From contig CAZQZC010000183.1 of NCBI GenBank assembly GCA_964597685.1, positions 1 through 5,156 on the forward strand: DNA of 5,156 nucleotides. Reading direction: 5' to 3'. Source of the DNA: JBCBTJ01 sp964597685. Lineage in GTDB: Bacteria; Pseudomonadota; Alphaproteobacteria; Caulobacterales; Hyphomonadaceae. The stretch's first letter is position 1, and every line of letters begins with the position of its first letter. The notes below the pieces were generated by a model. The model worked only from the letters and a program-made list of their open reading frames with translations. It did not search any database and had not been told where the DNA came from. Position numbers and translations under genes: made by a program. Shown here piece by piece: positions 1 through 5,156 of this stretch.

Positions 1-99
1 CGCGGCCGCATAGCCCTTCTCCCGCACGATCTAGCGCGCCGCCTCCAGCAGCTTTTCCCGGGCGCCGGAGCGACGCCGACCTTTCCGATTCTCCGTCAT
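1..99 (-). pseudogene. TetR-family repressor, N-terminal fragment with in-frame amber stop (also cut by the window edge)
   Basis: Reading leftwards from the ATG at 99-97, the frame gives MTENRKGRRRSGAREKLLEAAR, then TAG (33-31), then IVREKGYAAA up to the window edge. The segments on both sides of the stop form the standard opening of a TetR DNA-binding domain (basic tail, helix 1, then the REKGY turn before the helix-turn-helix). The frame is therefore right, and the stop replaces a helix-1 residue that is often Glu in the family; GAG to TAG is one base. Translation would end after 22 residues, before the recognition helix. A GTG at 27-25 could restart, but would lose most of helix 1. The neighbouring crotonase gene ends with TAG, so general amber readthrough is unlikely. 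A sequencing error cannot be excluded. The ligand and targets are unknown because the C-terminal domain lies outside the window. Confidence 0.68.
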
Positions 100-105
100 C
101 AGGGT

Positions 106-134
106 CTGGTACCGACTAGTTGGTATGTTTTCAA
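106..134 (-). promoter_or_regulatory. Putative sigma70-type promoter of the fragmentary tetR
   Basis: On the minus strand, TTGAAA (134-129) resembles a -35 box. After exactly 17 bases comes TACCAG (111-106), a weak -10 box. The start point would fall about at the ATG at 99. There is no Shine-Dalgarno-like sequence just before that ATG, so the transcript may be leaderless. The palindromic operator at 110-125 fills most of the spacer and touches the -10 box, which is the geometry expected for repression by promoter occlusion. The weak -10 keeps confidence moderate. Confidence 0.4.
110..125. promoter_or_regulatory. TetR-type palindromic operator
   Basis: The 16-mer TACCGACTAGTTGGTA is an inverted repeat with seven of eight base pairs matching around the centre of ACTAGT; only the G114/T121 pair fails. 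Length and symmetry match operators bound by TetR-family dimers. It lies 10 bp upstream of the tetR ATG at 99 and inside the predicted promoter spacer, so autoregulation by that TetR is the simplest reading. The nearest alternative regulator is the TetR at 1046-1687, but its own upstream repeats have an unrelated sequence. Confidence 0.6.
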
Positions 135-149
135 GAAGCGCGTTTCGAG

Positions 150-159
150 GCGACGTCGC
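150..159. repeat. Short perfect palindrome between the crotonase and tetR genes
   Basis: GCGACGTCGC is a 10-bp perfect palindrome 11 bases past the crotonase stop codon. It has no T-run and is short, so it is at most part of a weak 3'-end structure. It is listed because this gap (100-170) otherwise holds only the tetR promoter and operator. Confidence 0.25.
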
Positions 160-170
160 GCCGCCGGATC

Positions 171-962
171 CTACTCTCCGCTGAAGCTGGGTTTTCGTTT
201 CTCGACAAAAGCCGCGACGCCTTCGCGCCCATCCGGCCGACCAGAGGCCGCGACGATCGCCGCCTTCTCAAGCGTCAATTGCTCGGACAGCGCGTTTTGA
301 TGCGTCGCGCGCAGCAGCGATTTCACGGCGCCGAAGGCCTTGGTCGGGCCGGCGGCGAGGCGCGCTGCAAGCTTCTCGGCCGCCTCGCTTAACGCTTCAG
401 GTGGATGGACCTGCGTGACCAAACCCCAATCGAGCGCCTCCTCCGCGCTCAAGCGCCGATTGAGCAGCATCATCTCCATTGTGCGCCGTTCGCCGATCAG
501 ACGGGGCAGAAAATGCGTCATGCTGCCATCCGGCGTCAGGCCCGCCGCCGTGTAGGCCGCGACAAAACCCGCGTCCTGTGAGGCGAGCACAATGTCGCTC
601 ATGGCGACCAGCGACAGACCAGCACCGCCCGCGGCGCCCTGAACCACCGCAATGATCGGCGCACCGACCGCCGTAAGACTCTCAATCGCGGCGTGGAGGT
701 CGTCGATCATGGCGGCCAGCGCGACCGGCAGATTGTCGCCCTCGCCTGCAAAGCCCTTCAAATCGCCTCCGGCGCTGAACACGGATCCTTCCGCAGACAG
801 CAGGATCGCCCGGACCGGCGCCTTGGCGGCGATCGCTTCCGCAGCGTCGCGCAATTCTCGGGCGGATTGGGGCGAGATCGTATTGGCGCCGGCTGGATTG
901 GCCAGGATGATGCGGCAAAGGCCGCTCTCTTCGATGCCATAGCGGATCAGAGGGTGGCTCAC
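171..962 (-). CDS. Enoyl-CoA hydratase/isomerase family protein (crotonase fold, PaaG-like)
   Basis: A 263-residue protein of normal length for a single-domain crotonase. The CoA-binding and first oxyanion-hole motif is FSAGGDLKGF (residues 62-71). The second oxyanion-hole segment is VQGAAGGAGLSL (107-118). The positions of the two catalytic glutamates of mitochondrial enoyl-CoA hydratase are Ser117 and Tyr137 here. The region GLTPDG (141-146) followed by FLPRLIGERR, and the C-terminal REGVAAFVEKRKPSFSGE, closely resemble PaaG-type ring-epoxide or enoyl-CoA isomerases, with Asp145 as the likely acid-base residue. It is probably cytosolic, acting on an acyl-CoA in beta-oxidation or aromatic or terpenoid catabolism; the substrate is unknown. 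The start is GTG, supported by the Shine-Dalgarno sequence at 971-976. The gene lies 83 bp downstream of a co-directional TetR gene and is probably co-transcribed with it. It ends in TAG. Confidence 0.9.
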   Translation of the reverse strand: MSHPLIRYGIEESGLCRIILANPAGANTISPQSARELRDAAEAIAAKAPVRAILLSAEGSVFSAGGDLKGFAGEGDNLPVALAAMIDDLHAAIESLTAVGAPIIAVVQGAAGGAGLSLVAMSDIVLASQDAGFVAAYTAAGLTPDGSMTHFLPRLIGERRTMEMMLLNRRLSAEEALDWGLVTQVHPPEALSEAAEKLAARLAAGPTKAFGAVKSLLRATHQNALSEQLTLEKAAIVAASGRPDGREGVAAFVEKRKPSFSGE

Positions 963-1045
963 GGTCAGGATCCTCTCTCGGCCTGCGGGCCTAGGCGCAA
1001 AATAAATGAGCGCAGCGCCGCGGCGATCTCATCGGGGCCATCGGC
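963..1045. other. Intergenic gap between tetR and the crotonase gene
   Basis: This 83-bp gap holds the crotonase Shine-Dalgarno sequence and a short AT-rich patch (about 1001-1007) in otherwise GC-rich DNA. A short GGCC-loop-GGCC inverted repeat is present around 980-990, but no T-run follows, so it is not a convincing terminator. I see no clear -35/-10 pair. Transcription through from tetR is the simplest reading. Confidence 0.4.
971..976 (-). promoter_or_regulatory. Ribosome binding site of the crotonase gene
   Basis: Minus-strand AGAGGA lies 8 bases upstream of the GTG at 962-960. It supports GTG as the true start, since no in-frame ATG precedes the conserved N-terminal strand. Confidence 0.6.
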
Positions 1046-1687
1046 TCAGCGCTCATCATCCTCTCCTGCGTCACCCTCGCCTATAGGGGTGGGTCGTCCG
1101 GCGACCAGGCCTCGCGCTTCCGCCCTGCAGGCGCGGAGGATCTGATCGACCAGCATCTCGTCCTGAACGCAGCGCGCCAGCGTGACGCCGCCTGCGCAGA
1201 GCGCCAGCAGCGCGATGGCCCGCGTCCGCGCCGCCCGCTGGTCGTCGGCCCCTGCGCAGGCCAGTTGCGTCTCCAGCATGTGAAGCGTGGCGCTGATGCT
1301 GCGCTCGGCGGCGCTGTCGCCATCCGGCGCGCCGCGCCCAATGTCGGCGCCGATGGCGGGGATCGGACAGCCCCTCGACTGATCATCACGGTGATCGCGA
1401 CTGAGATAGCGGCGGACCAGCAGATCGAGCTTCTCGGCCGCTGGCGTTTCCTCGTGTCCGTCCATCCACCGCTCGCGCGACTGGTCCATGGCCCGCTCAA
1501 AAGCCGCATCTACAAAGGCGGTTTTGTCGGGGAAATGCGCGTAGAAGCCGCCATGGGTGAGGCCCGCCTCTTTCATGATCTCGGCGATGCCGGCGCCGGA
1601 GACGCCTTTCTGTCGATAAAGCCGGGCGGCGCTTTCCAGCGCTCGCTCTCGGCTCTGGCGCTTACGGTCTTCCTTGGCGCCGGTCAT
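1046..1687 (-). CDS. TetR/AcrR-family transcriptional regulator (NemR-like)
   Basis: A 213-residue protein typical of the TetR family. The N-terminal DNA-binding domain spans about residues 10-57: helix 1 is SRERALESAARLYRQKGVSG, and the helix-turn-helix is GIAEIMKEAGLTHGGFYAHF (33-52), ending in the usual FYAHFPDK. The ligand domain contains YLSRDHRDDQSRGCPIPAIG (94-113); its GCPxxAxxAD pattern is shared with NemR-like regulators that sense electrophiles or other small molecules. The Cys in this motif (Cys107) could be redox-active, but this is not shown by the sequence. The C-terminus is short and acidic (EGDAGEDDER). The ATG at 1687 is preceded by GGAG about 11 bases upstream, a somewhat long spacing. 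The promoter upstream overlaps three 14-bp operator-like repeats, so autorepression is likely. The crotonase gene 83 bp downstream, in the same direction, is the probable co-regulated partner. Confidence 0.9.
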   Translation of the reverse strand: MTGAKEDRKRQSRERALESAARLYRQKGVSGAGIAEIMKEAGLTHGGFYAHFPDKTAFVDAAFERAMDQSRERWMDGHEETPAAEKLDLLVRRYLSRDHRDDQSRGCPIPAIGADIGRGAPDGDSAAERSISATLHMLETQLACAGADDQRAARTRAIALLALCAGGVTLARCVQDEMLVDQILRACRAEARGLVAGRPTPIGEGDAGEDDER

Positions 1688-1715
1688 GAGGGCGGCTTCT
1701 CCCTGCGCTCATATC

Positions 1716-1757
1716 TCACATGAAGGCCCTCATATGACGGCCATCATATGACGTCAA
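1716..1757. repeat. Three tandem 14-bp units, probable iterated TetR operator
   Basis: The units are TCACATGAAGGCCC (1716-1729), TCATATGACGGCCA (1730-1743) and TCATATGACGTCAA (1744-1757), in exact 14-bp register. Each begins with an 8-bp dyad (TCATATGA is a perfect palindrome, TCACATGA has one change). A GGCC lies between successive dyads, so adjacent units also form 22-bp dyads centred on GGCC: 1730-1751 with one mismatched pair, and 1716-1737 with two. The array overlaps the predicted promoter of the TetR gene at 1046-1687 and lies 28 bp or more upstream of its ATG. Binding by that TetR is inferred from position. Confidence 0.7.
1729..1757 (-). promoter_or_regulatory. Sigma70-type promoter of the tetR-crotonase unit
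   Basis: On the minus strand, TTGACG (1757-1752) matches the -35 consensus at five of six positions. After exactly 17 bases comes TATGAG (1734-1729), four of six to the -10 consensus. The predicted start point near 1722 would give a leader of about 35 bases before the ATG at 1687. Two of the three operator-like units lie wholly within the promoter, and the third covers the expected start site, so a bound repressor would block polymerase. Confidence 0.6.
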
Positions 1758-1894
1758 CGCCGATCGACATCCGCCGCAGACAGCGCGAGCGCATCAGCAG
1801 CTGCGGCTCCGTCCAACAACGCCAGGCGCCGCGCGGCGCCGGCAGGACGCGCTCGATCTCGGAGGTGAGCCCGTCGGTTCGAACGATGGGCGCG
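1758..1894. other. Intergenic region downstream of polA with a GC-rich hairpin
   Basis: About 137 bp between the polA stop and the tetR promoter. Its clear structure is the perfect 16-bp palindrome GGCGCCGCGCGGCGCC at 1825-1840, which can fold as a 6-bp stem with a GCGC loop. Flanking GCC and GGC (1821-1823 and 1841-1843) extend it by three pairs past one bulged A. No complete gene is recognised in the rest. Confidence 0.5.
1821..1843 (-). terminator. Possible transcription terminator hairpin after polA
   Basis: A very stable GC-only stem lies about 50 bp past the polA stop codon. On the polA strand it is followed by GTTGTTGG rather than a clean U-run, so it is not a classical intrinsic terminator. 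It could be a weak terminator, a 3'-end protecting structure, or simply a GC-rich palindrome. Confidence 0.3.
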
Positions 1895-4678
1895 TCAGTG
1901 AGCGGCGGCCCAGCTGTCTCCAGCGCCGGCGTCGACGATCAGCGGCACGTCAAGTTGGACCGCAGGCAGCGGCGCCTGCTCCATGATCTGCTTCACCACC
2001 GCGATGGTTTCTTCAATGGCGGGCTCGTCCACCTCGAACAGCAGCTCGTCATGCACCTGGAGAAGCATCTCGGCGGGAAGCTTGGCGGCCGAAAGCGCCG
2101 CCGGGATCCGCGCCATCGCGCGCCGGATGATGTCAGCCGCCGCGCCTTGGATGGGCGCGTTGATCGCCTGACGCCGCGCGAAGCCCGCGCGCGGCCCGGA
2201 GGCGTTGATCTCCGGCGTGTGGATTCGCCGCCCGAACAAGGTCTCCACGTACCCGCGCCGCCGCGCTTCCTCGACTGTCGTGGTCATATAGTCTCGGATG
2301 CCCGGAAAGCGCTTGAAGTAGGCGTCGATGAAGCTCTTCGCTTCGCCGCGCGGAATGCGCAGCTGATTAGAGAGACCAAAAGCCGAAATCCCATAGATCA
2401 CGCCGAAATTGATGGCCTTGGCCCGGCGCCGCACCATCGGATCCATGCCTTCGATCGGCACGTTGAACACGGCCGAGGCGGTCATGGCGTGAATGTCGAG
2501 GCCGTCGTTGAAGGCCTGCTTCAACGCGTCGATGTCCGCCACATGCGCCAGAATGCGAAGTTCGATCTGGCTGTAGTCGAGCGAGAGGATCTTGCGGCCT
2601 TCCGCGGCGATGAACGCCTCGCGGATCTTGCGGCCCTCCTCCGTGCGGATCGGGATGTTCTGCAGGTTTGGCTCGGTCGAGGCGAGCCGGCCGGTCTGCG
2701 CGCCCGTCATCACATAGCTCGTATGGACCCGCCCGGTCTCCGGATTGATCGCATCCTGCAGCGCATCGGTGTAGGTCGATTTCAGCTTCGATAGCGCCCG
2801 CCACTCAAGGATCGTGCGCGGCAGATCCCGCCCCTCGGCGGCGAGGTCCTCCAAGACGTCGGCGCCCGTTTGCCAGGCGCCGGTCTTCGTCTTTTTCCCG
2901 CCAGGAAGTCCCATTTCGCCGAAGAGGATCTCACCGAGTTGCTTCGGTGAGCCGATATTGAACTCCCGCCCGGCTTGCTCGTAGGCCTCCGCCTCGAGGG
3001 CCGCCATGCGCTGAGCGAAATCCGACGACAGGCGTGACAGCGCATCACGCTCAATCTTCACGCCCTCGCGCTCCATCGTCGCCAGAACCGGGGCTAGGGG
3101 CCGCTCCAGCGTCTCATAGACCGTCGTCACCTTCGCACGGTGTAATTGCGGCTTGAGAAGCTTCCAGAGGCGCCAGGTTATATCGGCGTCTTCGGCGGCG
3201 TATTCGGTCGCCTTGTCGAGGGCGACGCGTTCAAAGCTGATCTGGGACTTTCCAGTTCCGCAGACCTCCTTGAACGGGATCGGCGTGTGGCCAAAATAGC
3301 GCTCCGATAATTCGTCCATGCCGTGGCCGTGCGTGCCGGCGTACAGCGCGAAGGACATCAGCATCGTATCGTCGATCGGGGCGAGCGCGACGCCATGGCG
3401 GGCGAAGACGGAGAGATCGTATTTCAGATTCTGCCCAACCTTGAGAACGCTCGCATCCTCCAAGAGCGGCTTCAGCGCCGCGAGCGCGTCTTCGACGGCG
3501 ATCTGCTCCGGCGCGTTTCCGGCGTCGAACATGTCGCCCGACCCGTTCGGATCGACGTGGGCGAGGGGGATATAGCATGCACGGTTCGGTCCCGTGGCGA
3601 GAGAGACGCCGACCAGGCCGCCGGACACGCTGTCGAGCGCGTCGGTCTCGGTGTCGACGGCGACGACGCCCAAGCTTTGGGCTTCGGCGATCCAGCGTTC
3701 AAGGTCGGCCAGTTTCGTCACCGTCTCATAGGCCGAGCGGTCTACGCCATGGGCTTCGGCCTGGTCTTCGATCTGGCCTTCCGCCTCCATCATTTCCCGC
3801 ACGCGCCGGGTGATCGTGCGGAACTCCATCTTTTCAAGGAACGGGATCAAGACGTCCGGGTCGGGATCGGCGACGGCGAGCTCTTCCACGGCGAGCGGCA
3901 CGGGCGCGTCGGTCTTTAGCGTCACGAGGTCGCGCGAAATACGGATCTGGTCGGCGTGGTCGATAAGGGTCTGGCGGCGCTTGGGCTGTTTGATCTCTTC
4001 GGCGCGCTGCAGAAGCGTCTCGACGTCGCCGAACTGATCGATCAATTGCGCCGCCGTCTTCACGCCAATCCCGGGCGCGCCGGGAACATTGTCCACGCTG
4101 TCGCCGGCCAAGGATTGGACGTCGATCACCTTGCCTGGACCCACGCCGAACTTCTCGACGACGTCCGCTTCGCCCATCCGCTTGTTTTTCATCGTGTCCA
4201 GCATCGTCACCTTGTCGGAGACGAGCTGCATCAGATCCTTGTCGGAGGAGACGATCGTCACCTGCGCGCCGGCGGCTTCAGCTTGCTTGGCGTAAGTGGC
4301 GATGAGGTCGTCGGCCTCGTAGCCGGCTTCTTCCAGGGCGTGGGTGTTGAACGCGAGCGCCGCCTCGCGCACCAGCGGGAATTGAGGTCGCAGATCTTCC
4401 GGCGGCTCGGACCTATTGGCCTTGTATTCGTCGTAGAGGTCGTTGCGAAACGAGTACGAGCCCTTGTCGAAGACGCAGGCGAAATGGGTCGGGCGCTCGT
4501 CGCCCTTCAGATCCTCCAGAAGCTTGAAGAGCATGTTGCAGAAACCCGACACCGCGCCCACCGGCAAACCATCTGACGGGCGCGTCAGCGGCGGCAGGGC
4601 GTGGTAGGCGCGAAAAATATAGGCCGAGGCGTCAATCAGGTAGAGATGGCTGTCGGCGTTGAGGGGCGCGGATGGCAT
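1895..4678 (-). CDS. polA: DNA polymerase I (5'-3' exonuclease, 3'-5' exonuclease and polymerase)
   Basis: A 927-residue protein, nearly the same length as E. coli Pol I. It removes RNA primers and fills gaps during lagging-strand maturation and excision repair. The FEN-type 5'-3' nuclease occupies about residues 10-300, with metal ligands visible in LYLIDASAY (Asp16), VFDKG (Asp71), EADD (121-124), SSDKD (Asp146, Asp148) and the helix-hairpin-helix region AGDSVDNVPG (191-200). The proofreading domain (about 315-510) is complete: DTE (Asp342, Glu344), GQNLKYD (Asp421) and YAAED (Tyr493, Asp497). The polymerase domain has motif A LDYSQIELR (Asp701), motif B with Lys754, Phe758 and Tyr762, and motif C QVHDE (Asp877). 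All catalytic residues for the three activities are present, so it should be fully functional. The ATG at 4678 has AGGAGA 7 bases upstream. It is probably monocistronic, divergent from the oxidoreductase. Confidence 0.98.
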   Translation of the reverse strand: MPSAPLNADSHLYLIDASAYIFRAYHALPPLTRPSDGLPVGAVSGFCNMLFKLLEDLKGDERPTHFACVFDKGSYSFRNDLYDEYKANRSEPPEDLRPQFPLVREAALAFNTHALEEAGYEADDLIATYAKQAEAAGAQVTIVSSDKDLMQLVSDKVTMLDTMKNKRMGEADVVEKFGVGPGKVIDVQSLAGDSVDNVPGAPGIGVKTAAQLIDQFGDVETLLQRAEEIKQPKRRQTLIDHADQIRISRDLVTLKTDAPVPLAVEELAVADPDPDVLIPFLEKMEFRTITRRVREMMEAEGQIEDQAEAHGVDRSAYETVTKLADLERWIAEAQSLGVVAVDTETDALDSVSGGLVGVSLATGPNRACYIPLAHVDPNGSGDMFDAGNAPEQIAVEDALAALKPLLEDASVLKVGQNLKYDLSVFARHGVALAPIDDTMLMSFALYAGTHGHGMDELSERYFGHTPIPFKEVCGTGKSQISFERVALDKATEYAAEDADITWRLWKLLKPQLHRAKVTTVYETLERPLAPVLATMEREGVKIERDALSRLSSDFAQRMAALEAEAYEQAGREFNIGSPKQLGEILFGEMGLPGGKKTKTGAWQTGADVLEDLAAEGRDLPRTILEWRALSKLKSTYTDALQDAINPETGRVHTSYVMTGAQTGRLASTEPNLQNIPIRTEEGRKIREAFIAAEGRKILSLDYSQIELRILAHVADIDALKQAFNDGLDIHAMTASAVFNVPIEGMDPMVRRRAKAINFGVIYGISAFGLSNQLRIPRGEAKSFIDAYFKRFPGIRDYMTTTVEEARRRGYVETLFGRRIHTPEINASGPRAGFARRQAINAPIQGAAADIIRRAMARIPAALSAAKLPAEMLLQVHDELLFEVDEPAIEETIAVVKQIMEQAPLPAVQLDVPLIVDAGAGDSWAAAH

Positions 4679-4685
4679 GGTCGGG

Positions 4686-4691
4686 TCTCCT
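4686..4691 (-). promoter_or_regulatory. Ribosome binding site of polA
   Basis: Minus-strand AGGAGA with a 7-base spacer to the ATG at 4678-4676. It fixes the polA start, a few residues before the first conserved motif LYLIDASAY. Confidence 0.7.
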
Positions 4692-4761
4692 GATATCGGT
4701 GTCTAGACCGACCCGCCCTTTCCGTCATCCCGCAGACCGGGCAAGGTGTTGAAAACGCATC

Positions 4762-4767
4762 GGAGGA
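4762..4767 (+). promoter_or_regulatory. Ribosome binding site of the oxidoreductase gene
   Basis: GGAGGA is a near-perfect Shine-Dalgarno sequence, 7 bases ahead of the ATG at 4775, and decides that start. Confidence 0.75.
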
Positions 4768-4774
4768 CGCGCCC

Positions 4775-5156
4775 ATGGCCACGAACAAAACTTGGATCTT
4801 GAGAAAACGCCCAGTCGGCGACGTGGCGCCCGGCGATTTGGAGCTTCAAGAGCTGCCGCTCGCCCCGCTTCAGCCCGGCGAGGCCAGAGCCCGGACAGTC
4901 TATCTGTCGCTCGACCCGACCAACCGCATCTGGATGAGCGATGTCGACGGCTACATGCCGCCCGTCGGCATCGGAGAGCCGATGCGCGGCGGTTCTCTTG
5001 GGATCGTCACGGAAAGCGCCTTCGACGGCCTGGAGCCGGGCGACATTGTGAATACGGGACTTGCGGCCTGGTCCGAGTACACAACCGCGCCGGGCGAGAC
5101 CTTGACCAAGATGCCCCAATTGCCGGGCGTTCCGCTGACGGCGTATATGGGCCCGC
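4775..5156 (+). CDS. NADP-dependent oxidoreductase, CurA/YncB-like MDR family (5' part, cut by the window edge)
   Basis: The frame is open from the ATG to the window end (127 codons plus one base); family members are about 340 residues, so only the N-terminal third is seen. It opens with NKTWILRKRPVGDVAPGDLE and continues with TVYLSLDPTNRIWMSD (41-56), which matches the hallmark RTVYLSLDPYMRGRMSD segment of E. coli CurA. GEPMRGGSLGIVTES (67-81), EPGDIV (87-92) and PLTAYMG (120-126) follow in the family order. These enzymes are zinc-independent medium-chain reductases that use NADPH to reduce activated double bonds such as curcumin, enones and alkenals (known for the family). The nucleotide-binding Rossmann part lies outside the window. 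At the family's usual YMRGR position this protein has TNRIW, so substrate preference may differ. It is divergent from polA with a strong ribosome site. Confidence 0.88.
   Translation, partial: MATNKTWILRKRPVGDVAPGDLELQELPLAPLQPGEARARTVYLSLDPTNRIWMSDVDGYMPPVGIGEPMRGGSLGIVTESAFDGLEPGDIVNTGLAAWSEYTTAPGETLTKMPQLPGVPLTAYMGP

Larger units (their letters stand above)
4679..4774. promoter_or_regulatory. Divergent intergenic region between polA and the oxidoreductase
   Basis: This 96-bp region must hold both 5' signals of the divergent genes, apart from the ribosome sites. It contains the 8-bp perfect palindrome GTCTAGAC (about 4701-4708) inside CGGTGTCTAGACCG. This vaguely resembles a repressor half-site pair but is too short to call an operator. 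On the polA strand the best promoter candidate is ATGACG, 17 bases, TAGACA, which is weak. No convincing promoter is seen for the plus strand. Confidence 0.3.

Noticed and set aside
25..27. GTG after the amber codon as the real start of the tetR gene
   Set aside because: Starting there would delete the basic tail and most of helix 1, which are clearly encoded upstream in the same frame, and no ribosome site precedes it.
1758..1905. Possible small protein remnant after polA (minus frame reading TDAPIVRTDGLTSEIERVLP)
   Set aside because: The stretch looks somewhat protein-like, but has no start codon with a ribosome site, and the reading then turns to Arg/Trp/Cys-rich noise. There is no family match I can support.
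1748..2794. Long plus-strand open frame (348 codons) antisense to the end of polA
   Set aside because: Its translation is Arg- and His-rich with no family motif, and it lies opposite the highly conserved polymerase domain. It is a GC-rich shadow of polA codon structure.
3956..4576. Plus-strand open frame (206 codons) antisense to the 5'-3' exonuclease part of polA
   Set aside because: The opposite strand encodes the conserved FEN-domain motifs. The plus frame has no recognisable domain and no clear ribosome site.
4697..4710. CGGTGTCTAGACCG as a repressor operator for the divergent promoters
   Set aside because: Only the inner 8 bp (GTCTAGAC) is truly symmetric and the outer arms are out of register. 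It is too short to call without conservation data.
4703..5119. Minus-strand open frame opposite the oxidoreductase
   Set aside because: The plus strand encodes a clear CurA-like protein over the same bases, with a strong Shine-Dalgarno sequence. The minus frame has no recognisable motifs.

Overview
This is a GC-rich window, and both its gene content and its protein sequences point to an alphaproteobacterium. The best evidence is the full-length DNA polymerase I, and the promoter hexamers (TTGAC or TTGAA type at -35) are also compatible. I cannot name the genus from the sequence alone.

Layout, left to right. At 1-99 (minus strand) is the N-terminal piece of a TetR-family repressor. It runs off the window edge and carries an in-frame amber codon at codon 23. 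A promoter with an embedded 16-bp palindromic operator sits directly in front of it (106-134). At 171-962 (minus) is a complete crotonase-fold protein with a GTG start, closest in pattern to PaaG-type enoyl-CoA isomerases. At 1046-1687 (minus) is a complete NemR-like TetR-family regulator. Its upstream region (1716-1757) holds three tandem 14-bp units, each built on a TCATATGA-type palindrome, overlapping a good sigma70-type promoter. At 1895-4678 (minus) is polA, with the 5'-3' exonuclease, proofreading exonuclease and polymerase domains all intact. From 4775 to the right edge (plus), divergent from polA, is the N-terminal third of a CurA/YncB-type NAD(P)H-dependent oxidoreductase of the zinc-independent MDR group.

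How the genes fit together. polA looks like an independent housekeeping unit. The TetR at 1046-1687 and the crotonase are co-oriented with an 83-bp gap, and probably form one autoregulated transcript controlled from the 14-bp repeat array. The second TetR follows downstream but has its own promoter and operator. TetR regulators next to acyl-CoA enzymes and MDR reductases are common in alphaproteobacteria, usually as small lipid or xenobiotic catabolic modules responding to an acyl-CoA or electrophile. That role is inference here.

The points most worth a second look are the iterated operator array at 1716-1757, the amber-interrupted tetR with an apparently intact and possibly leaderless promoter, and the crotonase that lacks both classical hydratase glutamates. 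I found no wholly new system, CRISPR array, mobile element or RNA gene.
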